Positions 1 to 7,450 of a DNA stretch of 34,325 bases are shown in pieces (the stretch's first letter is position 1; each line of letters starts with the position of its first letter). Source of the DNA: Bacillota bacterium (lineage in GTDB: Bacteria; Bacillota; Limnochordia; DTU087). The position numbers and the translations under genes are program-made. The notes below the pieces were generated by a model. The model was not told where the DNA came from, did no database searches, and was given only the letters and a program-made list of their open reading frames with translations. The stretch lies in NCBI GenBank assembly GCA_012510855.1, contig JAAZHE010000057.1:1-34325 (forward strand), read 5' to 3'.

Positions 1-1196
1 GATGCAGCCTCATCGATAAGATCGATGGCTTTATCCGGAAGGAAACGGTCGGTGACATAGCGGTCAGCCAGTTTCACCGCTGCCACCAAGGCTTCGTCCA
101 GGATTTTCACCCGATGATGGGCCTCGTACCGGTCCCGGAGACCCTCTAGAATGGCGATGCTCTCGTCAACACCGGGTTCTTCTACCATTACCGGCTGGAA
201 TCGCCGCTCCAGTGCTGCATCCCTTTCCACGTACTTGCGGTATTCATCGATGGTGGTGGCTCCAATGGCCTGCAGCTCGCCTCTCGATAGGGCCGGTTTC
301 AGAATGTTGCTGGCATCAATGGCTCCCTCCGCTGCCCCAGCGCCGATGATGGTATGCATCTCATCGATGAAGAGGATGATATCACCGGAGGCGCGGATCT
401 CTTCCATTACCTTCTTGAGGCGTTCCTCGAACTCTCCTCGGAACTTGGAACCAGCCACCAACGCTCCTAGATCCAAAGTCACAACCCGTTTGCCGGCAAG
501 GGTTTCGGGTACATCCCCAGCCACGATTTTTTGGGCTAGCCCCTCGGCAATGGCTGTCTTGCCGACTCCAGGCTCGCCGATGAGGCACGGGTTGTTTTTG
601 GTCCGACGGCTCAGGACTTGGATCACCCGCTGAATCTCTTTCTCCCGGCCGATAACGGGGTCCAGCTTGCCCTCCCGGGCCATCTCGGTCAGATCCCGAC
701 CGAATTGGTCCAAAGTGGGAGTCTTGCGGGCCCGGGCAACTTTGCCGGCAGCTGCCGGTGTCGGACCCTCGCCCAGAAGGCCCAGTACCTGCCTTCTCAC
801 CCGCTCCAGATCTGCTCCGAGGTTCCGAAGCACCTGTGCTGCTACACCCTCGCCTTCCCGAATTAGGCCAAGGAGAATATGCTCTGTACCGATATACGTG
901 TGGCCCAGCTGACGGGCTTCATCAAAGGCCAGTTCCAGTACCCTCTTTGCCCTGGGGGTAAAGCCGATCTGACCGACGGTCACTCCGTCGCCCCGACCGA
1001 TAACCCGCTCCACCTCAGAGCGGATCTGATCTAGCGGCCCTAATTCCTGCAGCACTCTGGCAGCCACGCCGTGACCCTCGGCTACCAGCCCCAGAAGAAT
1101 GTGTTCGGTTCCTACCACATTATGGCCAAGGCGGCGAGCTTCCTCCTGAGACAAGACAATTACCTTCTGTGCTCGCTCGGTGAATCTGCCAAACAT
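1..1196 (-). CDS. clpC: ClpC, AAA+ unfoldase of the Clp protease (3' end outside window)
   Basis: ATP-dependent unfoldase that feeds substrates, including proteins marked with phospho-arginine, to ClpP in the cytoplasm. The frame is open to the left edge, so it is missing from the ORF track and only about the first 398 residues are present. I read it directly: the start [10 protein letters not shown] at 1196 is followed by two Clp N-terminal repeats (about residues 4-145, with GTEHILLGL in each), then the first AAA domain with Walker A GEPGVGKT at about 207-214 and Walker [10 protein letters not shown]. The second AAA domain and ClpP-contact loop lie outside the window. The start is preceded by a purine-rich GGAAGGTGAGGG. 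It is the last gene of ctsR-mcsA-mcsB-clpC, 56 bp after mcsB, so it should be repressed by CtsR. ClpC rather than ClpB/ClpE is supported by the N-domain sequence and the operon. Confidence 0.96.
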   Translation of the reverse strand, partial: MFGRFTERAQKVIVLSQEEARRLGHNVVGTEHILLGLVAEGHGVAARVLQELGPLDQIRSEVERVIGRGDGVTVGQIGFTPRAKRVLELAFDEARQLGHTYIGTEHILLGLIREGEGVAAQVLRNLGADLERVRRQVLGLLGEGPTPAAAGKVARARKTPTLDQFGRDLTEMAREGKLDPVIGREKEIQRVIQVLSRRTKNNPCLIGEPGVGKTAIAEGLAQKIVAGDVPETLAGKRVVTLDLGALVAGSKFRGEFEERLKKVMEEIRASGDIILFIDEMHTIIGAGAAEGAIDASNILKPALSRGELQAIGATTIDEYRKYVERDAALERRFQPVMVEEPGVDESIAILEGLRDRYEAHHRVKILDEALVAAVKLADRYVTDRFLPDKAIDLIDEAA

Positions 1197-1252
1197 TAAC
1201 CCTCACCTTCCTTTATTTCTGCTAACCTCTATTTCCACGGATGGGTATTTTC

Positions 1253-2308
1253 TCAGTGGTGGATATGCAGGTATTCCCTGATCAGGCTGGCCCTATACAC
1301 ATCCCGTTCAGCGGCATCCATGTTTCTACCGATCAATTTCTGCAGATGTGCCGGTCTAATCAAGACCACAAGGGATTTGGGTACCCGGACATCAACTTCT
1401 TTGATCAGCTCCAAATCCACACCCAACCATACCAAGGAGACCAGCTGCATAGCCTCCTGGCTGGAGATAAGCCTAGCCTGAGATAGAACTCCAAATGCCC
1501 TGTAGCACCGATCCTCCAACTGGGCTTTGCCTAGTTGGAGCAGCTGTTCCCGGGCTTCCCTCTCCTGGTCAACTACTTGTCTGGCTACAGTAGCCAAGTG
1601 CTGGATAATCTCCTTTTCCGAATGACCCAAGGTCAGCTGATTGGAAATCTGGTAGATATCCCCCACAGATTCCGTCCCTTCGCCGTACAAACCCCTGACT
1701 GCTATACCCAACTTGTTGACAGCCGGTACTAAACGGGACATCTGTATGGTCATTGCCAACGCCGGAAGGTGCATCATCACCGAAGCTCTCATTCCCGTTC
1801 CAACATTGGTTGGACAAGCAGTCAGGTACCCCAGGTCCGTTGAAAAGGCGTATTCCAGTTTTTCACCTAAGATATCATCCACTTGATCACATTGTTCCCA
1901 AGCAGATTGGAGTTGAAACCCGGGATAGATAGACTGGATCCTGAGATGGTCTTCCTCGTTGACCATGATGCTCACCAACTCATCCCGGCTAAGGACTACC
2001 GCCTTATGCTTGACGTCTTTAGCCTGCTGGGGACTGATCAAGTGTTTTTCCACCAGCAGCTCCCTTTCCAATCTGGGCATATTGACGAGACTAAGATACT
2101 CCCAATCCAGACCAGTAGTGCTGTCTACTACTGAGCGAACTAGTTCATTTACATGGGCCGCCTGTTGGTCGTTGGCCGCGGCTGGAAAGGGAATCTTGGC
2201 TATATTCCGGGCCAGACGGATCCGGCTCCCAATGACAATGTCATCCTCAGGTCCGGTCCCCTTCATCCATTGACTGAGAATACTGTTAACGGCATCTTGC
2301 AAAGACAT
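1253..2308 (-). CDS. mcsB: McsB, protein-arginine kinase
   Basis: Phosphorylates arginine side chains on proteins; in Bacillus this marks misfolded proteins for ClpC-ClpP and inactivates CtsR. The 351-aa length matches the family. Phosphagen-kinase features are visible: the nucleotide-binding GSRIRLARNI near residue 27, the catalytic-cysteine segment CPTNVGTGMRASV in the middle, and RGLYGEGTES just after it. The start ATG at 2308 is preceded by GAGGGGGG with about 9 nt spacing. It lies between mcsA (31 bp gap) and clpC, the classical order. No damaged motif was seen. It normally needs McsA as activator, and that gene is next door. Confidence 0.96.
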   Translation of the reverse strand: MSLQDAVNSILSQWMKGTGPEDDIVIGSRIRLARNIAKIPFPAAANDQQAAHVNELVRSVVDSTTGLDWEYLSLVNMPRLERELLVEKHLISPQQAKDVKHKAVVLSRDELVSIMVNEEDHLRIQSIYPGFQLQSAWEQCDQVDDILGEKLEYAFSTDLGYLTACPTNVGTGMRASVMMHLPALAMTIQMSRLVPAVNKLGIAVRGLYGEGTESVGDIYQISNQLTLGHSEKEIIQHLATVARQVVDQEREAREQLLQLGKAQLEDRCYRAFGVLSQARLISSQEAMQLVSLVWLGVDLELIKEVDVRVPKSLVVLIRPAHLQKLIGRNMDAAERDVYRASLIREYLHIHH

Positions 2309-2339
2309 AGGTATTTACCCCCCTCTCTCCAACCTCGGC

Positions 2340-2876
2340 CTAGCGGCCCTCCTGTCTTTCCGCTTCCCTAAGACTCTTTTCCAGAGCTCGAATCTTATCC
2401 CGCAGCTTAGCTGCCTCCTCGTATTTTTCTTCCAGAATAGCTTTCCTCTGCTGCTCCCGGAGCTCTTCTATCTGCTGGCGGTAACTGGCAGCGGCACTGC
2501 TGATACCCGGCACTTTCCCGGTATGGCCGACGCTGCCTTGAATCCGCCTAAGGAGCGGCAAGATCTCAGCTCTGAATTGATCGTAACACTCACTACATCC
2601 CAGTCGACCTGACTCTCTAAAATCTCCATAGGCAAGGCCGCAGTTGGGACACCGCTGGGTTCTGACTCCAACGGCGGTTCCCGATGAAAGGGCCTGGACT
2701 TGCTCCAGCATCCCTTTCCAGAAATTCTCAAAGGTCAATGATGGCTCAAAGCCAAAGGTCAGCTCACCCTTTGTCTGAGCGCATTCCTGACACAGATGCA
2801 TCTCTGTCTTCATGTTGTTTACTATCTTAGTAATATGAACCGAGGCCGGACGCCTGCGGCACTCCTCACACAGCAT
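2340..2876 (-). CDS. mcsA: McsA, zinc-binding activator of McsB
   Basis: Adaptor/activator of the arginine kinase McsB. With the start at 2876 the protein is 178 aa, close to the family length (about 185). Zinc-binding pairs are visible: CEEC at the N terminus with CQEC about 25 residues on, then CPNC and CSEC in the middle. A UVR (UvrB/UvrC-type) helical motif lies near the C terminus (about residues 130-170, EQQRKAILEEKYEEAAKLRD). The track starts 15 codons upstream at 2921, but ATG 2876 has GAGGGGG at good spacing and gives the usual family start MLCEEC, so I chose it. It follows ctsR with a 34-bp gap. Confidence 0.93.
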   Translation of the reverse strand: MLCEECRRRPASVHITKIVNNMKTEMHLCQECAQTKGELTFGFEPSLTFENFWKGMLEQVQALSSGTAVGVRTQRCPNCGLAYGDFRESGRLGCSECYDQFRAEILPLLRRIQGSVGHTGKVPGISSAAASYRQQIEELREQQRKAILEEKYEEAAKLRDKIRALEKSLREAERQEGR

Positions 2877-2910
2877 CTTGGAACCCCCTCTGTTCAGTCT
2901 CCCGCCGGGC

Positions 2911-3405
2911 TCACTCACCACAGCCTCCCTGGAGGAGAAGAATCAGCATCGACCTAAGCAGCTTGGCTCTTACCCTGTCGGCATAGACCGGTTGAAGCTG
3001 TTCCGTTTCCTCCGCTAGTAGCGAGCGAATGACCACCGCATCTTTTCGGCTCAGGTAATTGTGGTCCAAGAGCCGAACCAACAGAGCCTCAGCCTCATCT
3101 ATGTCTATACTCTCGCCAACGGTCTGGCGTATCCAAGAGCATATACCCTCGGGGTGCTGGGGCTCCAGCCGAAAGATGCGGATATAGCCGCCGCCTCCCC
3201 GGCGGGTTTCTACGATATATCCCCGCTCACTGCTAAATCTAGTTTTGAGCACGTAATTGATCTGGGATGGCACACATTCAAACAGCTCTGCCAGCTCAGT
3301 GCGACGAATCTCCAGTCCACCTTGACCTGCTTGATCCAATAGAGCTTTTATATAGCGTTCGATGTGATCTGTTAGGCTGCTAATAAATGCCACCTCCACC
3401 TGCAT
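2911..3405 (-). CDS. ctsR: CtsR, heat-shock transcriptional repressor
   Basis: Repressor of clp genes that binds tandem heptads (A/G)GTCAAA. The winged-helix region is clear: VPSQINYVLKTRF followed by the glycine-rich wing RRGGGGYIRI, then a C-terminal dimerisation/regulatory half. The track start (TTG at 3450) overlaps the -10 box and precedes the operator, so it cannot be right. ATG 3405 (164 aa) is used here as the conservative start, but its ribosome binding site is weak. A strong GGAGGT sits 7 nt before an in-frame ATT codon at 3384, which would give 157 aa (Bacillus CtsR is about 154) and align directly to known N termini. It is first gene of the stress operon and probably autoregulated through the operator at 3414-3430. 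Confidence 0.94.
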   Translation of the reverse strand: MQVEVAFISSLTDHIERYIKALLDQAGQGGLEIRRTELAELFECVPSQINYVLKTRFSSERGYIVETRRGGGGYIRIFRLEPQHPEGICSWIRQTVGESIDIDEAEALLVRLLDHNYLSRKDAVVIRSLLAEETEQLQPVYADRVRAKLLRSMLILLLQGGCGE

Positions 3406-3413
3406 CAATTGTA

Positions 3414-3430
3414 TTTGACCTTTCTTGACC
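3414..3430 (-). promoter_or_regulatory. CtsR operator at the ctsR promoter
   Basis: Read on the minus strand the site is GGTCAAG AAA GGTCAAA, matching the CtsR consensus of two (A/G)GTCAAA heptads with a 3-nt NAN spacer, with one mismatch in the first heptad. It lies immediately downstream of the -10 box, as expected for autorepression of the operon. Confidence 0.85.
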
Positions 3431-3440
3431 TTCCGGGTCC

Positions 3441-3470
3441 ATTCTAACAAAACCCCCGGGGAAAATTCAA
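3441..3470 (-). promoter_or_regulatory. SigA-type promoter of the ctsR operon
   Basis: On the minus strand a -35 TTGAAT (3465-3470) and a -10 TAGAAT (3441-3446, five of six matches) are separated by 18 bp. Transcription would start near 3434, so that the CtsR operator just downstream covers the start region. This position also shows that the TTG start in the ORF track lies in the promoter. Confidence 0.75.
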
Positions 3471-3574
3471 TTATGCCCCAGGCCCATCTGACAGGATTAA
3501 GGGGGAAAATCCCGGGATTTCCGGGGTTATTTGGGGTGTTGCGTCCGATACATCACCAAAACACCCGTTTTGTT

Positions 3575-3591
3575 AGTCAAATAAGGTCAAA
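3575..3591 (+). promoter_or_regulatory. Second CtsR operator (perfect consensus), plus-strand orientation
   Basis: The plus strand reads AGTCAAA TAA GGTCAAA, a perfect match to the CtsR heptad-repeat consensus. It lies about 105 bp upstream of the ctsR -35 box and about 80 bp upstream of spmA. No convincing promoter was found overlapping it on either strand. It may be a distal operator for ctsR or may control a promoter for the divergent spmA. Confidence 0.75.
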
Positions 3592-3672
3592 TTCAAAGGT
3601 AGTGCATGGCTGTCAATCCAACAACATGATACGCGTCGACCGGCATAAGTATTAGCGGGGGGAGGTATGAGG

Positions 3673-4260
3673 ATGATCAACTGGATCTGGTTCATGCTGC
3701 TGGCAGGCGGGATCGTACTCGCTGCTTATAGCAACGATGCGGCCCTGGTAACCGATGCTATTTTGGAGGCAGCCGCCGATGCCGTTACTCTGGTCATCGG
3801 CCTGTTGGGGTTGATTTCCTTTTGGTCGGGCCTGATGGAAATTGCGGAAGCATCCGGCCTAACTAAGCTCTTTGCTAAGCTGCTTCGGCCCCTCACCACC
3901 CGGCTCTTCCCAGATGTTCCACCGGAGCATCCCGCCATGGGTGCCATTATTCTGAGCATCACTGCCAATATCCTGGGCATGGGCAATGCAGCCACCCCCC
4001 TGGGAATCAGGGCCATGGAAAAGCTTAATGAGTTGAACCCGGAACCAGGCGCAGCCACCGATGCCATGTGCACCTTTGTGGTGGTGACTACATCCTCTTT
4101 GACGGTTATACCCATCACCGTCATAGCCATGCGGGCCGCTGCCGGCTCCACAGATCCTGCTAGAATCATCGGCCCCACGCTGGCGGCTTCGGCAATCTCC
4201 ACTTTCACCGCGATTGTCACCGACAGGGCGTGGCGCCGCCGCATATCCAGCAGGCGATGA
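3673..4260 (+). CDS. spmA: SpmA, spore maturation protein A
   Basis: Integral membrane protein with SpmB needed for spore core dehydration in Bacillus. The 195-aa product matches the family (196 aa in B. subtilis). Visible family segments include FWSGLMEIAE (about 50), FPDVPPEHPAMG and NAATPLGIRAME (about 100), and VTTSSLTVIPITVIA near 140, in a nucleoside-recognition ('gate') type membrane fold with several hydrophobic helices. The track starts at 3667, but the GGAGGT directly abuts that ATG; the second ATG at 3673 has 6 nt spacing and gives the usual start M(I/V)N, so it is preferred. spmB follows 41 bp later. Sporulation-sigma control is expected from the family, but I could not read a SigE promoter. 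Confidence 0.93.
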   Translation: MINWIWFMLLAGGIVLAAYSNDAALVTDAILEAAADAVTLVIGLLGLISFWSGLMEIAEASGLTKLFAKLLRPLTTRLFPDVPPEHPAMGAIILSITANILGMGNAATPLGIRAMEKLNELNPEPGAATDAMCTFVVVTTSSLTVIPITVIAMRAAAGSTDPARIIGPTLAASAISTFTAIVTDRAWRRRISSRR

Positions 4261-4301
4261 CTGGCATCACTAGAGTTCCTGCTGAAGTGGGGTGAACATA
4301 T

Positions 4302-4844
4302 ATGATCATCGATACCTTGGAGTCAATCAGCCGCTGGGCCATTCCGACGATTGTTTTGGGTATTCCCCTGTGGGGATTGGTTCGGGGGGTTAGGATTTAC
4401 GAAACCTTCGTGGAAGGAGCTAAGCAGGGTCTGTTGGCAACGATAAGGATAACCCCTTACTTAATAGCTATGTTTGTAGCCATTCGGGTGTTCCGGGTTG
4501 CCGGAGGCATGGATCTCCTTCTAAAGGCCATAACTCCCTTTACCAGCATGCTGGGCATCCCCCCAGAGGTGGTTCCCATGGCCCTGATTCGGCCCCTGTC
4601 GGGTTCAGGATCCCTCAGCATGCTGGGAGAGCTTTTGCATACCTACGGACCTGATTCCCTGGTGGGGATGACGGCTTCCACCATTCAAGGCAGTACTGAA
4701 ACCACCTTGTACGTCATCACTGTATATTTGGGGGCCATCGGAGTAACCCGGGCAAGGCATGCTCTACCCATCGGTTTGTGGTCAGACCTAGTGGGATTCT
4801 TAGCCGCGGTGTTTATTTGCACAAGGCTCTTGGGCACTCAATAA
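4302..4844 (+). CDS. spmB: SpmB, spore maturation protein B
   Basis: Membrane partner of SpmA in spore dehydration. At 180 aa it matches the family (178 aa in B. subtilis). Family segments include IPLWGLVRGVRIYETFVEGAK near residue 20, the polar loop RPLSGSGSLSML near 105 and STETTLYVI near 135. Several hydrophobic helices are apparent, including one at the C terminus. The start ATG has GGGGTGA at suitable spacing. The stop codon lies in the loop of a perfect hairpin, so the spmAB transcript may end right there. Confidence 0.94.
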   Translation: MIIDTLESISRWAIPTIVLGIPLWGLVRGVRIYETFVEGAKQGLLATIRITPYLIAMFVAIRVFRVAGGMDLLLKAITPFTSMLGIPPEVVPMALIRPLSGSGSLSMLGELLHTYGPDSLVGMTASTIQGSTETTLYVITVYLGAIGVTRARHALPIGLWSDLVGFLAAVFICTRLLGTQ

Positions 4845-4857
4845 AGTCTGAGTGCCC
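4832..4857 (+). terminator. Hairpin at the end of spmB
   Basis: GGGCACTCA (4832-4840) pairs perfectly with TGAGTGCCC (4849-4857) around an 8-nt loop that contains the spmB stop codon. The following tract CTGCTCTTT is only moderately T-rich, so termination may be partial. A second weaker inverted repeat, CAGGTAG/CTACCTG at 4875-4914 followed by GTTTT, could back it up. Confidence 0.55.
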
Positions 4858-5082
4858 CTGCTCTTTGGGTCTGTCAGGTAGCAGACGGTGCTGAGACTTG
4901 TCCTTTACTACCTGGTTTTACAGCACTACAATTCGTCTTTCCAGCATCGCCCAGTGCTGGACTGCGCACAGGAGCAGGCGGCATTCACCCCACCATAATA
5001 TGGAAAATTACCAGCATGTGCATAATCCCCGGGTTGAATGCACACAATTATAGTAGAGATAGATAGGCAGGAGGAATGGCCG

Positions 5083-5235
5083 ATGTGTAATGCTACCAAG
5101 CGAGCCCAAAAAGTCAAGCTGCTGGAGGAGGCAATCCAGGCCATTGCCCAGCATCCCACCCTTGACCAAAATGCCAAGAACCGGGGTATTCAGCCCCTCA
5201 AGATGGCTCTAGTCCGACTGGCTAAGGAAGCGTAA
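5083..5235 (+). CDS. Small hypothetical protein, 50 aa
   Basis: I do not recognise this protein. The product from ATG 5083 is a 50-residue, charged, helical-looking polypeptide (MCNATKRAQK... to ...MALVRLAKEA) with one cysteine and no membrane segment or signal peptide. The start is chosen because GGAGGAA lies 7-8 nt upstream; the track start at 5038 has no ribosome binding site. It stands alone between the spmB hairpins and the araB terminator. The strong ribosome binding site is the main argument that it is real; conservation would have to be tested. Confidence 0.55.
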   Translation: MCNATKRAQKVKLLEEAIQAIAQHPTLDQNAKNRGIQPLKMALVRLAKEA

Positions 5236-5305
5236 CCATTGAGGCAGCCCTGAAATAAAGATCATGAGACTTATAAGTAAAGATCATCAAGCTTGCGAAA
5301 AGAGC

Positions 5306-5339
5306 AGCCCTGTCTCTCCGTAGACGGAGAGACAGGGCT
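5306..5339 (-). terminator. Perfect 15-bp hairpin downstream of araB
   Basis: AGCCCTGTCTCTCCG (5306-5320) pairs perfectly with 5325-5339 around the loop TAGA. On the minus strand it is followed by GCTCTTTTCG, a short T-rich tract, so it best fits an intrinsic terminator for araB; it could also stop plus-strand transcripts from the small gene at 5083. Confidence 0.75.
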
Positions 5340-5406
5340 CCCTTAATCCTCGTTCCTACACTACTTTTGTCTCACCCTAATCTAGTCCACTGCATCCCGG
5401 CTCCGG

Positions 5407-7131
5407 TCAGTCAATTTCCCTTCCTTCCCTGACTGCATCCCTCAGGTCTAGAAGGTCCTTCATGATGTGATACAGATTAGCGGTATAGCCTTTGGTGCCG
5501 AAGATGTCGTGGAGCTCTTTGTACATTCTAAACAGCTTCTCATAGATTTTCACATTCTCCGGAATGGGAGCAAATTCCCGCTCCTTTAATCCACCCATAG
5601 CCGCCTGGGCTTCCTGTACCGTTGCATAGCCTCCGTTCTCAGGACCTGCAGCCACTGCGCCAAACATAGCCGCTCCCAGGGCTGGAGTCTGGGCTGACCG
5701 GGAGATCTTCATGGTCCGGTTGGTAACATCGGCGTAAATCTGCATCAACATGGGGTTCTTCTCGGCGATGCCGCCGCAGTTGACAACTTCCTCGATGTGG
5801 ACGCCGTATTCCTCTAAGCGGTCGATAATCACCCGGGCGCCGTAGGCGGTTCCCTCAATTAATGCCCGGTACATCTCCTCCGGCTTGGTCTGCAGGGTCT
5901 GCCCCAGCATCAAACCAGTGAGCCGCACATCCACCAAAATGGTGCGGTTGCCGTTATTCCAGTCCAGAGCCAAAAGACCGCTTTCACCGGGCTTTTGCTT
6001 TTCCGCTTTCTCTGTAAGCAGCTGATGGAGATCCAATCCCCGTTTCCGGGCTTCCTCCTCATAGCTAGCCGGCACGCAGTTCCTTACGAACCAGTTGAAG
6101 ATATCCCCTACTGCCGACTGGCCTGCTTCCAAGCCGAGATAACCAGGAAGTACGGAGCCATCGACGATGCCGCAGACACCGGGAACATCCGGCATATTGG
6201 TCTGGGCTACAGCAATATCACAGGTGGAGGTTCCGATAATCTTCACCAAGGTCCCTTCTTTAATCCCAGCTCCCACGGCTCCCATGTGGGCATCGAAGGC
6301 TCCTACACTGACAGCAATCCCAGGTCTAAGCCCGAGGCGTTCGGCCCATTCTTCAGTCAAGAAGCCAGCCCTTTCTCCGGCTGTGTAGGCTTTATCCGGC
6401 AGGGTTTCCCGAATCCTCACGAGGCGGGGTTCCACAGCCGCCCAAAAATCCTTATCGGGGTAGCCAGACCAGCCGGCATTGAACATCGCCTTATGACCGG
6501 CTGCACAGACGCTCCGCTTTAGTCTATCGGGAGCCTGGGTACCAGTTAAAAGACCCGGTATAAGATCTGCCAGCTCTACCCAGGTATAGGCAGCCTCAAA
6601 AACCTCCGGGTCCACCTTCAAACAGTGCCACATTTTCGACCAGAACCATTCTGAGGAGTAGGCTCCGCCGCATTTGGCTAAGTACTCAGGTCTAATCTCA
6701 GCTGCCTTGGCGGTAATAGCAGCAGCCTCTTCATACGATGTGTGATCCTTCCATAGCCAGGCCATGGCATTGGGATTGTTGGTAAATTTGGGGTCGAGAC
6801 CCAAGGGCATACCTTGAGCATCTACCGGTATGGGAGTACTGCCGGTGGTATCCACCCCAATGCCGATGATCTGCTCAGGGCTAAAATCCTTGCAGTTGGC
6901 CTTGGCCTGCTCGATGGCGCCACGGCCGGAGGCTTCCAACCCATCTAAGTAGTCCTGAGGATGCTGCCGAGCCAAGTTGGGATCCACGGGATCGACGATT
7001 ACTCCATCGACACCTTTCTTGTAATTGTACACAGACGTACCGACTTCTTCGCCGGTGGCGATATCTACCACTAATGCCCGGACAGAATTGGTTCCAAAGT
7101 CAAACCCTAAAGCAAACCGTCTTTTCTCCAA
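5407..7131 (-). CDS. araB: Ribulokinase (AraB type, FGGY family)
   Basis: Phosphorylates L-ribulose to L-ribulose-5-phosphate with ATP in arabinose catabolism. The 574-aa length and the motifs fit AraB: the ATPase-fold phosphate loop GFDFGTNSVRA at residues 9-19, GVDTTGSTPIP near 92 and MAWLWKDHTSYEEA near 144, a substrate-binding signature rather than a glycerol or xylulose kinase one, and the C-terminal NCGGIAEKNPMLMQIYADV near 437. The start is TTG at 7131 with AAGGGGG at 7 nt spacing. No araA, araD or araR is adjacent, which is unusual since these often cluster. A D-ribulose or other ketopentose substrate cannot be ruled out from sequence. No clear promoter or cre site was recognised upstream. 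Confidence 0.9.
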   Translation of the reverse strand: MEKRRFALGFDFGTNSVRALVVDIATGEEVGTSVYNYKKGVDGVIVDPVDPNLARQHPQDYLDGLEASGRGAIEQAKANCKDFSPEQIIGIGVDTTGSTPIPVDAQGMPLGLDPKFTNNPNAMAWLWKDHTSYEEAAAITAKAAEIRPEYLAKCGGAYSSEWFWSKMWHCLKVDPEVFEAAYTWVELADLIPGLLTGTQAPDRLKRSVCAAGHKAMFNAGWSGYPDKDFWAAVEPRLVRIRETLPDKAYTAGERAGFLTEEWAERLGLRPGIAVSVGAFDAHMGAVGAGIKEGTLVKIIGTSTCDIAVAQTNMPDVPGVCGIVDGSVLPGYLGLEAGQSAVGDIFNWFVRNCVPASYEEEARKRGLDLHQLLTEKAEKQKPGESGLLALDWNNGNRTILVDVRLTGLMLGQTLQTKPEEMYRALIEGTAYGARVIIDRLEEYGVHIEEVVNCGGIAEKNPMLMQIYADVTNRTMKISRSAQTPALGAAMFGAVAAGPENGGYATVQEAQAAMGGLKEREFAPIPENVKIYEKLFRMYKELHDIFGTKGYTANLYHIMKDLLDLRDAVREGREID

Positions 7132-7450
7132 GATAAATCCCCCTTCACGTGGGTTGTCTGACTCGTTGGCACAAATGATGCCAGTGTCGCAAGTTACCTA
7201 GGAAATGTATTCGCAAAAAAACAGAAAAAACCTGCCTAGATATCGTGTAGATGCCCTGGACAGGTGTATAAGAGGTCTTTGCAAGACCATGGCGAATTTT
7301 TCAGTGTATGGATTTTCAAGTTGGTTGCCGGAATGGGCATGATCAGCCGCAGCGCTGCAAAGCCACAGGGTCATGACATGGCAGCGCCGCAGGCTGTAAA
7401 GATGCAGACTTTGAATGGCAAAGCCCGCACGACGGGCAGTCTAAAGGCAG
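7132..7450 (+). ncRNA. Structured leader upstream of the orphan parA (candidate riboswitch or ncRNA)
   Basis: This 319-bp stretch has no credible gene; the track ORF at 7264 overlaps parA out of frame. Its right half folds on paper into nested structures. CAGCC (7344-7348) pairs with GGCTG (7392-7396), and inside it GCGCTG (7352-7357) pairs with CAGCGC (7382-7387). Then a three-way junction follows: AGACT (7406-7410) with AGTCT (7438-7442) enclosing TTTG/CAAA and GCCCG/CGGGC hairpins, ending just before the AAAGG that could act as ribosome binding site. A further hairpin GGTCTT-TGC-AAGACC lies near 7274. Words such as GCAAAGCC-ACAGGGTC and ATGGCAGC resemble pieces of the c-di-GMP-I (GEMM) core, but the P2 arm and tetraloop receptor are not apparent, so I do not assign a class. 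Confidence 0.4.

Noticed and set aside
3406-3450. Upstream TTG start of ctsR
   Set aside because: The codon overlaps the -10 box, and the operator would be inside the coding region.
7340-7396. Firm c-di-GMP-I riboswitch call
   Set aside because: Core words are similar, but the P2 arm, the tetraloop and its receptor are not visible; kept only as an unclassified structured leader.
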